A stretch of DNA of 48,652 bases, taken from CAYRTD01 sp964426915 (GTDB lineage: Bacteria > Bacteroidota > Bacteroidia > Bacteroidales > GCA-2748055). This document shows positions 17,401-24,566 of this stretch, piece by piece. The position numbers and the translations under genes are program-made. Positions within the stretch are counted from its first letter, which is position 1. Each line of letters begins with the position of its first letter. The notes under the pieces were generated by a model. The model saw only the letters and a program-made list of their open reading frames with translations, was not told where the DNA came from and did no database searches. Where the stretch lies: assembly GCA_964426915.1 (NCBI GenBank), contig CAYRTD010000013.1, positions 1 to 48,652 of the forward strand, given 5' to 3'.

Positions 17401-19142
17401 CATACCAGTGGAGTAATGGTCAGACCATCCAGGCATTTGATGCTGATACTTCGGGCAGTTATACAGTTACTGTTACTGATGAGTACGGCTGTGAATCTCC
17501 GGAAAGTGAAGCGGTAGTTGTCACAGTATTTCCCGTTCCTGAAAAACCTGTGATTACAGTAAACGGTGAGACAGAAATCTGTGAGGGTGAAAGTGTTGAA
17601 CTTATTGCTCCGGAGGGATATTCCTATGAATGGAATACCGGAGCTGAAACCCGATCCATTACAGTTACCGGATCCGGAGATTATAATGTTATTGTAATCA
17701 ACAGTTATGGATGTTCTTCTGAGCCCAGTGGGAACGTATCAGTTACTGTAAGTACCCCACCTCCAAAGCCTGTGATATCATATTCAGGCGATACGGCTCT
17801 TTGTGAGGGGGAAAGTATTGAGCTATTCGCTCCCGGAGGTTATGATTACCAGTGGAGTAATGGTGAAACCACGCCAAGCATTACAGTTGATCAGGCAGGC
17901 AGTTATTCGGTTACTCTTATTAATGGTACATGTACCTCACCTCCTGCGGACAGTGTTAAAATAAGTCTTCATCCCTTGCCGCCTAAACCGGAAATAACCC
18001 CCTCGGGAAGGATTAATATAATAAGCGGAGAATCTTTGATTCTCAGGTCTACAGAAGCTGATCAATATCTCTGGTCTACTTCCGAAACCAGCAGGGAGAT
18101 TGAGGTTTCTACTGAGGGACAATATTATGTCAGGGTATTTAACAGTGCAGGATGTGCCAGTGAACTCTCCGACACCGTTGAAGTTACCGTGACACAAGTA
18201 CTCCCGGCTCCTGAAGTGTCTGTGGTAGGTGAAACCTCTTTTTGTGAAGGCGGGAGTGTTACTCTAACGGCTGAGGAGGCCTTCTCGTACCACTGGTCTA
18301 ATGGAGAAAGCAGCAGGGAAATCACTGTAAGTGAAAGTGGCACCTATACACTTGTAATAGAAAATGAGAATGGTATAGAAAGTTATGCCTCTGATCCTGT
18401 AACTGTGGAAGTCTTTGATCTGCCTTCTGCTGATGCCGATATATCGGATGTTAGTTGTTACAATGGTTCGGACGGCAGCATTAGCTTAACTATTTCAAAG
18501 GGTGAATTACCGTATTCGGTCGACTGGAATGGAGGTGCAATGACAGGAGCTAATGTTGAAGGTCTCAGTGCAGGTAGTTATAGTGCAGAAATAACCGATG
18601 CAAACGGTTGTCAGAACACATTGAATGCTGAAGTAAATCAGCCTTCAGAGATTGTAATTGAAGGTGAGATTAGCAATGCACGATGCCCGGACGCTGCCGA
18701 TGGGGAAATTATTCTATCTGTCAGTGGAGGAACCTCTCCCTATAGTTATAACTGGGGGAATGGAATGAGCGGCCCTGTAATAAGTAATCTTTCAGCAGGA
18801 AGCTATTCCGTAACTGTCACCGATGGTAACAATTGCGAAAAATCGAAAAGCATGGTCATTAGCAATAATGAAGAACTTTGCTTCAGAATTCCGGATATTA
18901 TTACTCCGAACGGAGATGGGAAAAATGATACCTGGGTTATTTCCGGACTGGAAATTTACCCGGATGTTGTAGTCCAGATTTTTGATCGCTGGGGAAAACG
19001 GGTTTTCTATTCTGAAGGTTATGACGATAATTTTGATGGAACATATAATGGCAGGGACCTGCCCATGCAATCTTATCATTACGTTATAAACCTTAATGAT
19101 GGAAGTCCTGTAATTATTGGTAATATTACAATCGTCAGATAA
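14463..19142 (+). CDS. Large multidomain T9SS surface protein with Calx-beta, Ig-like and SprB repeats
   Basis: The product is 1,559 residues from the preferred ATG at 14463, which gives a signal peptide ending at VYSQ; the ATG at 14445 adds six residues. Domains in order: CUB-like (about 25-155), a Cys-containing jelly-roll region (160-290), a LamG/concanavalin-like domain (304-528, LWIRADSG to SYLAAKYDI), a DUF8202-like region (528-680), Calx-beta (684-796), an Ig/PKD-like unit (798-876), six Ig-like repeats (876-1319), two SprB-type repeats (1319-1472) and a gliding-motility C-terminal domain (from DIITPNGDGKNDTWVISGLE). The C-terminal domain marks it for type IX secretion. It is probably an adhesin or gliding-associated surface protein. 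A PorP/SprF gene follows 125 bases downstream. Confidence 0.9.
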   Translation: MNKITKNYLIILFPYLFFSNVYSQNDPDDYWLNHGFSNDETVYVNSGYFYDDGGDSLYNTGQDWTVEFCSENGNPITLDFNGFRTHYEGSTDTDYVNWDYMSIIYPGTSLVAYDTDTPQFSFTSPGGCISIGFHSEPEGTSQPDSGWIAEISTDPPPPNNDQCSATEMIVGNVCSPSFYSNKGSWDTRELGNPSCHAQFFGGDVWFTAIVPDSGQLKVETIPGSLKYGIMVLYRGTCESLTEYECVDIPGTMPSRTFTGLTAGERVYIRIFGDQAKSGTFGICATDPTAEISGYTGPGGVGDAISNQLWIRADSGLRDINQSPVSNNDNIANWLDRSGNENHIKQYNASNQPIFRSSGLNSRPSVEFNGSNIYMTDSLGIFAAPVNIFSVHDFAISRDHSVLALGNATETNTLSIGRENISNNYYSYTNGKNYGQALPADPQILFARYDVVSPFHSYKLNGNSQTVNYTEGQVSTNGALYLGSNKDLNEFLEGNISEVIFYSKVLNQAQEIIVTSYLAAKYDISIPYNYYGFRDTHPNDLAGIGRTDEANIHTKAQSAGILSLGGAANLGNNEFVLFAHDGADPETWKSQETPSSDPEVMRIEREWKVDITGDGPGPLTISLDTSALPPLPENYSAYNILVDKDGDFSSGAVFYGLIPGGNELLANNISLEDSSYITIAAVKARVNFSSPASSGLESIERPVISVELNYAVSDPVTIAYSVTSGTATRGSDFSLNDDVLVFDPGERVKEIIPLIFEDTIVEIPNEFFTIHLENSGSVVLDGDTMDHVYTIVDNDMSLFITASDTSIGDCVSSTTVLNANAAGQPPLSYSWSPVTGLSDPASAITEANPAATTLYTVTVTDSLGGSIEDSIEIIVMPSPPQPLISVTGTTEFCEGESVQLSAPDGYSYQWNNGQTTQTINADTSGSYTVTVIDEYGCESPESEAVVVTVYPVPEKPVITVNGETEICEGESVELSAPDGYSYQWSNGQTIQAFDADTSGSYTVTVTDEYGCESPESEAVVVTVFPVPEKPVITVNGETEICEGESVELIAPEGYSYEWNTGAETRSITVTGSGDYNVIVINSYGCSSEPSGNVSVTVSTPPPKPVISYSGDTALCEGESIELFAPGGYDYQWSNGETTPSITVDQAGSYSVTLINGTCTSPPADSVKISLHPLPPKPEITPSGRINIISGESLILRSTEADQYLWSTSETSREIEVSTEGQYYVRVFNSAGCASELSDTVEVTVTQVLPAPEVSVVGETSFCEGGSVTLTAEEAFSYHWSNGESSREITVSESGTYTLVIENENGIESYASDPVTVEVFDLPSADADISDVSCYNGSDGSISLTISKGELPYSVDWNGGAMTGANVEGLSAGSYSAEITDANGCQNTLNAEVNQPSEIVIEGEISNARCPDAADGEIILSVSGGTSPYSYNWGNGMSGPVISNLSAGSYSVTVTDGNNCEKSKSMVISNNEELCFRIPDIITPNGDGKNDTWVISGLEIYPDVVVQIFDRWGKRVFYSEGYDDNFDGTYNGRDLPMQSYHYVINLNDGSPVIIGNITIVR
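17096..18420 (+). repeat. Six tandem Ig-like repeats inside the surface-protein gene
   Basis: About six units of roughly 220 bases encode Ig-like domains with the framework CEGESVxLxAPxGYxYxWxN, then YTVTV. The first two full units are almost identical in DNA: the segment starting GCTGATACTTCGGGCAGTTA recurs exactly 222 bases apart (17220 and 17442). The linker CCTGAAAAACCTGTGATTAC also recurs at 17316 and 17538. The later units are diverged. The pattern points to recent duplication and possible copy-number change by recombination. Confidence 0.9.
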
Positions 19143-19267
19143 AATTGACAATATGAACAGCCCGCAGTATAAATTAAAAACAGTTAACATAACTAACATA
19201 CAATAATAGGTTGTATAAGAGAGATATACACTGATTGCACTCGAAAAATGAAACAAAAATTTAAGGT

Positions 19268-20275
19268 ATGAACCTAAAAAAACATATTTTTTTACCAGGT
19301 ATAATTTTATTTATTGGCATCATCCACATACATGGGCAGCAAACGCCAATGTTTTCACAATACATGATCAATAAATTTCTTTTGAATCCTGCTATTGCCG
19401 GAGGAAGTGGTTATAATGATGTTAATCTGGTTGCCAGGGAACAATTTGTAGGTTTTGAAAATGCTCCACAGACCTTTGCACTGACAGCTCAATCCCGTCT
19501 TCTTGACGACAGTTATATCCGGAGAAAGTTAAAAATCAGGAAGAATGCCAATCAGGCAAGTATTTTCACAAATATTGGACTTGGCGGAGGTATTTTTTCC
19601 GACAGGAACGGAATAGTTTCAAAAACAGGCTTGCAGATCTCCTATGCTTATCATATCAACTTTAACAACCGGTATCAGCTCTCAATGGGGCTGTCGGGTT
19701 CTGCATTTCAATATAAACTGGATGATTCTGATGCATATCTGATCGATACAGATGATCCGGTTCTACTTGGAAATGATAAGCAATTCTGGGTCCCCGATGC
19801 TACTTTTGGCTTGTACTTTACCGATCACAGAACCTGGGGAGGTATTTCGATTACCGATTTGTTCGGTTCATCCCTGAGTTTTGGAAGTTCACCTATTCAG
19901 GAGAATTTCTCTACATTGAGGAATTTCAATCTAATGGTCGGTTCGGATTTTAATCTGGATAGTGAATTTCACATAAAACCCTCAGCTATTCTCAGGATAA
20001 ACAGGTTTCAGTCTTTAATGGACCTGAATGCGCAGTTATATTATTTAGATTCCTACTGGTTTGGAGTATCTTACAGAACGAATCAGACAGTGGTTGCAAT
20101 GTTGGGTATAAATTTTGATATGATCCGGTTTTCATATGCGTACGATGCCTCATGGAGTATGGTTAATAACTATAGCTCGGGTTCTCATGAGTTAATAATC
20201 GGAGTAAGGTTTGGTGATAGCAATACAAGAAGATTCCGTTGGTTAAGAAAGGATGAGAAAAAATTTGACATGTAA
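19268..20275 (+). CDS. PorP/SprF family type IX secretion-associated outer-membrane protein
   Basis: The 335-residue product has a signal peptide (MNLKKHIFLPGIILFIGIIH, ending HGQQ). It opens with the characteristic family start QTPMFSQYMINKFLLNPAIA, then continues in amphipathic beta strands to a C-terminal membrane segment. PorP/SprF proteins are outer-membrane barrels that work with the T9SS and are commonly paired with a large adhesin ending in a gliding C-terminal domain, as SprF is with SprB. The gene directly follows such an adhesin, so its likely job is surface export or anchoring of that protein. It converges on the minus-strand C39 ABC transporter gene, with 17 bases between stops. 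Confidence 0.93.
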   Translation: MNLKKHIFLPGIILFIGIIHIHGQQTPMFSQYMINKFLLNPAIAGGSGYNDVNLVAREQFVGFENAPQTFALTAQSRLLDDSYIRRKLKIRKNANQASIFTNIGLGGGIFSDRNGIVSKTGLQISYAYHINFNNRYQLSMGLSGSAFQYKLDDSDAYLIDTDDPVLLGNDKQFWVPDATFGLYFTDHRTWGGISITDLFGSSLSFGSSPIQENFSTLRNFNLMVGSDFNLDSEFHIKPSAILRINRFQSLMDLNAQLYYLDSYWFGVSYRTNQTVVAMLGINFDMIRFSYAYDASWSMVNNYSSGSHELIIGVRFGDSNTRRFRWLRKDEKKFDM

Positions 20276-20292
20276 TTCATGACAGACACTAG

Positions 20293-22479
20293 TTAATTTC
20301 CCATTTCCAGTTGATTTCTTACAAGCTCAAAGTATTTACCTTTTTTCTTTGTCAATTCAATATGCGTTCCTTTTTCAACTATTTTCCCCTGGTCGAGGAC
20401 AACGATCTGATCCGCATTTTTCACAGTACTTAATCTATGGGCTACGATCACAACGGTTTTTCCCCTGTAAAATTCTTCCAGATTTTGCATTATGATCTTT
20501 TCATTATTTGCATCAAGTGAACTCGTCCCTTCATCAAGGAAAAAGTAGTCAGGATTTTTGTAGATAGCTCTGGCAATAAGAACTCTTTGTTTTTCTCCAC
20601 CGCTCAGCATTTGTCCTTCCTGTCCGATCCTGGTGTTATAGCCCAGAGGCAACTTTTCAATAAATTCGTTAATATTGGCTATTCGTGCGGCATTTATAAG
20701 CTTTTCGGTATCAATTATATCTTCACCCAGTGCAATATTTTTTGCAATAGTATCCGAGAAAATGTATCCATTCTGAAGCACTACGCCACATTTGTTTCTC
20801 CAGGCTGAATGATTAATAGTGCGTATGCTTTTATCCCCTATGCTTATATCACCATCTGTGGGATTGTAATAGGCAAGTAATAATTTAACCAGGGTAGTTT
20901 TTCCGCTCCCGCTAACTCCAACAATTGCTGTAACGGAATTATGCGGTAGCTCAAGATCCAGATTCTTAAGAATCATAGGGGAATGAGGGCCTTCGTATCT
21001 GAAGGAAAGATCTTTAATCCGTATTCCCTCTCCGGAAGGTAAAATATGATATAATTCCTCTAAACTATCTTCATCCTTATTCTCATGGATCTCGGAGAGT
21101 CTTTCCAGACTGATTTTTGCATCCTGAGCATTACGAATGAAAGTTATAAGCCGGTTGATTGGCGTATTTAACTGGCCAAGGATGTATGAAATTGCCAGCA
21201 TCATACCAAGAGTCATGGTTCCTTCCACAACAGCTATAGCAGCAATAAATGTGATTAATATATTTTTAACTTCATTGATTAAAACTGCACCAGCCTGTTG
21301 ATATTGATTAAGAGATAGGTTTTTAACATTCACTTTAAACAAAGATGCCTGTATTTCTTCCCATTCCCATCGCAATTTTTTATCGGCATTATTAATTTTT
21401 ATTTCCTCAATACCGTTAATGATCTGTATAAGTTTGCTCTGATTTTCTGACTGTTTGGCGAATTTCTTAACATCCAGTTCTCTTCTTCTTTTCATGAAGA
21501 TATAGATCCAGAGGAAATACAAACCTGAGCCGAAAAGAAACAGTAAGAAAATCTTTAAGCTGTAAATAGCCAGTACAATTCCCAATATCACTAACGAAAA
21601 TAAGGAAAAGAGAATATCGAGAGAAGAATTTGTTAGGAAAGATTCCACACGCCGGTGATCTCCTACCCGTTGAAGCAGGTCTCCAACCAGACGTGTATCA
21701 AAAAAACCTATCGGTAGTTTCATCAACTTGATGAGGAAGTCGGAAATAAGGAAAATATTTATTCGCGTACTAAGATGCAATAATATCCAGCCCCGGATAA
21801 AATCTACAGATTGTCTGCTTATGATAAGAATTAACTGTGCAAGTAATATTAGAAAAATAAAACTTTTATCCTGATTGCTTATACCGTAATCTACAATGGC
21901 TTGTGTAAGAAAAGGAAAGATCAGTAATAGAATGCTCGATATAATCATACCGAGAATTAGCTGGGAAATGAATCTCTTATAATTTCTGAGATATCTGAAT
22001 AAAAATCCGAAACTTCTTTTTTTTACTTCTTCCCCTTCTTCTGCATAAAATTCGGGTTTAGGTTCGAGCAAGAGTGCCAGTCCTTTGGGTTCACCTTCCG
22101 ATTTGCCGGAAAGCCATCCTTTTTTAAACTCGTCTATACTGTATTTGACAATGCCATGAGCAGGGTCGGCAACATGAACTTTGTTTTTTTTGATTTTATA
22201 GACTACAACGAAATGATTTTGCTTCCAGTGGGCTATAAGCGGAAGAGGAGCTTCTCCGGCCAGTTGCTTAAAACTGAGTGTTACTCCCATGCTGCGAAAT
22301 CCAATTGCTTCGGCACCATCGCTGATCCCCATGAGGGAAACACCTTCACGGGTGATATAAGTTTTTTCTCTTAAAGTCTGGAGCTTATAATTTTTACCAT
22401 AGTATTTTGCGACCATTCTTAAGCAGGCGGGGCCACAATCCTTAGCATCTAATTGTTTATAAAAAGGAAATTCTGCCAT
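20293..22479 (-). CDS. C39 peptidase-containing ABC transporter 1 (PCAT)
   Basis: The 728-residue product has three parts. Residues 1-130 are a C39 cysteine peptidase with Gln9, Cys15 (DCGPACL), His89 (NHFVVVY) and Asp105 (ADPAHG), so the catalytic set is complete. Residues ~165-460 are a six-span exporter domain. Residues ~480-728 are the ATPase: Walker A GVSGSGKTT, signature LSGGEKQRV, Walker B FFLDEGTSSLD and H-loop VIVAHRLS. PCATs cut double-glycine leaders and export the mature peptide across the inner membrane. It lies 42 bases behind the anti-sigma-like gene and is probably co-transcribed with the sigma factor. Walker B reads DEG rather than the usual DEA/DEP. No HlyD gene is adjacent. 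Confidence 0.95.
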   Translation of the reverse strand: MAEFPFYKQLDAKDCGPACLRMVAKYYGKNYKLQTLREKTYITREGVSLMGISDGAEAIGFRSMGVTLSFKQLAGEAPLPLIAHWKQNHFVVVYKIKKNKVHVADPAHGIVKYSIDEFKKGWLSGKSEGEPKGLALLLEPKPEFYAEEGEEVKKRSFGFLFRYLRNYKRFISQLILGMIISSILLLIFPFLTQAIVDYGISNQDKSFIFLILLAQLILIISRQSVDFIRGWILLHLSTRINIFLISDFLIKLMKLPIGFFDTRLVGDLLQRVGDHRRVESFLTNSSLDILFSLFSLVILGIVLAIYSLKIFLLFLFGSGLYFLWIYIFMKRRRELDVKKFAKQSENQSKLIQIINGIEEIKINNADKKLRWEWEEIQASLFKVNVKNLSLNQYQQAGAVLINEVKNILITFIAAIAVVEGTMTLGMMLAISYILGQLNTPINRLITFIRNAQDAKISLERLSEIHENKDEDSLEELYHILPSGEGIRIKDLSFRYEGPHSPMILKNLDLELPHNSVTAIVGVSGSGKTTLVKLLLAYYNPTDGDISIGDKSIRTINHSAWRNKCGVVLQNGYIFSDTIAKNIALGEDIIDTEKLINAARIANINEFIEKLPLGYNTRIGQEGQMLSGGEKQRVLIARAIYKNPDYFFLDEGTSSLDANNEKIIMQNLEEFYRGKTVVIVAHRLSTVKNADQIVVLDQGKIVEKGTHIELTKKKGKYFELVRNQLEMGN

Positions 22480-22521
22480 TTACTGGATACTTGAGAGGCT
22501 TAAAATTAAGAATAAAAATGG

Positions 22522-23385
22522 TTAATCAATAGTCTTTTTTTTAAGGTTTTCCAATAAATAACAAGATTCACGGGTATAGAAATTGTTGCTATTGCAGAGC
22601 AAATTAAGATTCTGGCCTGCTTTTTTGTATTTTCCTTTCCTGATATCCAGAAGAGCAAGATACCACCGGGCAGCATTAGTAATTTTTGTATCTGCATCCT
22701 CCAGAAGATCATGTAAATAAAGATGTGCCAGGGAATATTCTTCATTTTCAATTAGGCTTACTGAGATCATTAGAATATCTTCTTTTTTCATGTCACTATT
22801 TCTCAATATAGTCTTTAGCTCCTCATTATGAAATATATGATTATCCGAATTAATTCCCGGCTTTACTGGTGCAAAGTTATTATATGAAGAGTTCAGTTCT
22901 GTTAAAACCTGATCTTCATAAGGTTGAAAATATTGGGTAAACAGTGCATCGCCGTAGTGCTGGTTATCTTTCATCCTTGAAAAATGGATGCCGGCTGCGA
23001 TAATTACTGCAATAAAAGCAATGGAAGCTGCGAGGTTCATTATAAACCCATATTTATCCCCAAAGGTTTTTTTTGTCTTGCCTGAGCAATGGTTTAATAT
23101 TTCAATAAATTGATTTTCACGTTCAGTATCAGTATCAGAAGGTTTATAATTCCATAAATACTTATCTATATCCTTATTTGCAAGCTTATCCAAATATTCA
23201 TCAGAACAGGAGCTTGTTTGCCCTTTGTTGCAGAGAAATACCTTCAGCCTGTCTTTTACCCACCTGTATTTCCGCATGTATTCCTGAATGTCAGGCCTTT
23301 TTGCTATTTTTCTCTTAAATTTCCTCTGCTCCTCATTATTCATCATCCCCTCCATATATCGGATCGCTTTCTTCTTGATTTTCAT
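22522..23385 (-). CDS. Putative anti-sigma factor: cytoplasmic N-terminus, one membrane span, helical C-terminus
   Basis: The 287-residue product starts with AIRYMEGMMNNEEQRKFKRK, similar to the N-terminal helix of many Bacteroidota anti-sigma factors. A membrane span follows at about residues 113-134 (MNLAASIAFIAVIIAAGIHF). The C-terminal half is periplasmic and helical, with TPR-like pieces (YSLAHLYLHDLLED and AARWYLALLDIRKGKYKKAG). The gene overlaps the end of the sigma-factor gene by 50 bases. Shorter starts at 23355, 23346 and 23343 would reduce the overlap, but 23385 keeps the anti-sigma-like helix intact. I infer it holds the sigma factor inactive until an envelope or peptide signal arrives. 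It could instead be a plain membrane TPR protein. Confidence 0.7.
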   Translation of the reverse strand: MKIKKKAIRYMEGMMNNEEQRKFKRKIAKRPDIQEYMRKYRWVKDRLKVFLCNKGQTSSCSDEYLDKLANKDIDKYLWNYKPSDTDTERENQFIEILNHCSGKTKKTFGDKYGFIMNLAASIAFIAVIIAAGIHFSRMKDNQHYGDALFTQYFQPYEDQVLTELNSSYNNFAPVKPGINSDNHIFHNEELKTILRNSDMKKEDILMISVSLIENEEYSLAHLYLHDLLEDADTKITNAARWYLALLDIRKGKYKKAGQNLNLLCNSNNFYTRESCYLLENLKKKTID

Positions 23386-23944
23386 TTTTTAGTTCTTTAA
23401 ATTCGGGGTCATTCATTATTCTTTTAATAAGGCTGGATTTACAACGGTATTTTCGGTCCATTGTATGATGTACACTTTTGTACTTTAGTGCCCTCTTAAT
23501 CTCCTCTGCTTTCCTGCCTTTTAAGTGCATACTTATTATTTTTTGGCAATCTTTGCTCAGTCTTAAAAAATGACGCTCGTAAATTTTCCGGATCTTTAGA
23601 TCGTACTCATCCGGAGGATCAGGTTCATTCACTACGTCAACCTGATCATCAGTTATTTGAGTAAAGTATTTTCCTTCTTTAAGGATCTTGATTCCTAAGT
23701 TTTTGCATATGGCAACAATATAAGTGGAAATTTTACAATTCAAAACCAAATCATTTTTACGAACCTTACGGTAAATAATGATCATTGCTTCCTGAAAAAT
23801 ATCTTTTGCCAGTGCAGGGTCTCCCCCATAATGGAGAATCATTTTTTCAACTTTTGGTAAACAATTCTTATAGAGATCATTTATAATGGTTGAATCATGA
23901 TTAAGTATTCCTTCAAGGATTTTTTTGTCCTTGCCGACTTTCAT
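23336..23944 (-). CDS. ECF-type sigma-70 family RNA polymerase sigma factor
   Basis: The 202-residue product has the two ECF domains. Region 2 is at about residues 20-90 (GDPALAKDIFQEAMIIIYRK, then ISTYIVAICKNLGI). Region 4 is at about residues 115-178 (LSKDCQKIISMHLKGRKAEE) and ends in a Lys/Arg-rich recognition helix area. The linker is acidic (QVDVVNEPDPPDEYD). It is the first gene of a minus-strand operon with the anti-sigma-like gene (50-base overlap) and C39 transporter 1, so it probably controls peptide export in response to an envelope signal. Its target promoters, possibly including its own and the peptide operon's, are unknown. The region 4 helix diverges from the common consensus. 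Confidence 0.85.
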   Translation of the reverse strand: MKVGKDKKILEGILNHDSTIINDLYKNCLPKVEKMILHYGGDPALAKDIFQEAMIIIYRKVRKNDLVLNCKISTYIVAICKNLGIKILKEGKYFTQITDDQVDVVNEPDPPDEYDLKIRKIYERHFLRLSKDCQKIISMHLKGRKAEEIKRALKYKSVHHTMDRKYRCKSSLIKRIMNDPEFKELKNENQEESDPIYGGDDE

Positions 23945-24566
23945 AGATTGACTTTTTCAGTTATTAGGTTTTCAAATTCAAATTACTTTTTTTTACAGTC
24001 TTCACCTAATCATTTAGGATCTTTTTTTTATTGTTATTAGATTAAATATTAACAGTTTAATATTCTTAATATTGGTTTACAGAAATTGTTAATAACTTTT
24101 GTTTGTCTATAAATGAAAAAAGAAGTTTCCCGGATCCGGAGATTATTTTGTTTTTAGCACGGGAATTGCGGGCTGGTCGGCAATAATGAATTCTGTATTT
24201 GTGATGATCAATTTTTATATCTATCTTCCTTGAACCCGGACCTGATCCGGCGAGTATCCGAAAAGCCCTATTTGCGGGAAATTGACGGTCTTTACCTCAG
24301 TCATCGCGAGCCTTGCTCTTGCCGCTTTAGCAAGCACTTCGTCAAAACTTGAGTTTTATTACAGGCACTATATATGTCACGGTAGGATAAAAAAAGGCAG
24401 TGGATAAAGACTGCCTTTGGGGTAATTTTAGTTAGCATGAGAAAAAAGGAGAATAGATCTATGTGAGTAAAGATATATTTTTTTTTGTTTAAATACCAAA
24501 TTTAAATATAATTAATCGGGTTTTATTCAGCATACTAGGGCTATAATCCCGTATAGGCCTGCCTTA
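23945..24566. other. Long gene-free stretch between the two transporter operons
   Basis: No convincing gene was found on either strand. The part nearest the sigma-factor gene (23945-24120) is very AT-rich and should carry its promoter. Around 24230-24375 a more GC-rich patch ends in ATTACAGGCACTATA, resembling the terminus of the dispersed repeats (GACAGGCACTA), so it may be a decayed repeat copy. A strong intrinsic terminator for the minus-strand peptide/transporter operon follows at 24388-24418. Confidence 0.55.
24388..24418 (-). terminator. Intrinsic terminator downstream of the peptide/C39 transporter 2 operon
   Basis: On the minus strand AAAGGCAGT pairs perfectly with ACTGCCTTT across an 8-base loop and is followed directly by a T run. 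It lies about 150 bases after the stop of C39 transporter 2. The plus strand has no T run after the stem, so it works on the minus strand. Confidence 0.85.

Noticed and set aside
17096..18420. Tandem repeat as a possible CRISPR array
   Set aside because: Units are about 220 bases, in frame, and encode Ig-like domains; there are no short repeats with unique spacers and no cas genes.
24120..24380. Degenerate gene or small peptide gene between the transporter operons
   Set aside because: No frame longer than a few dozen codons with a leader or family resemblance on either strand; the GC-rich patch looks like a decayed repeat.
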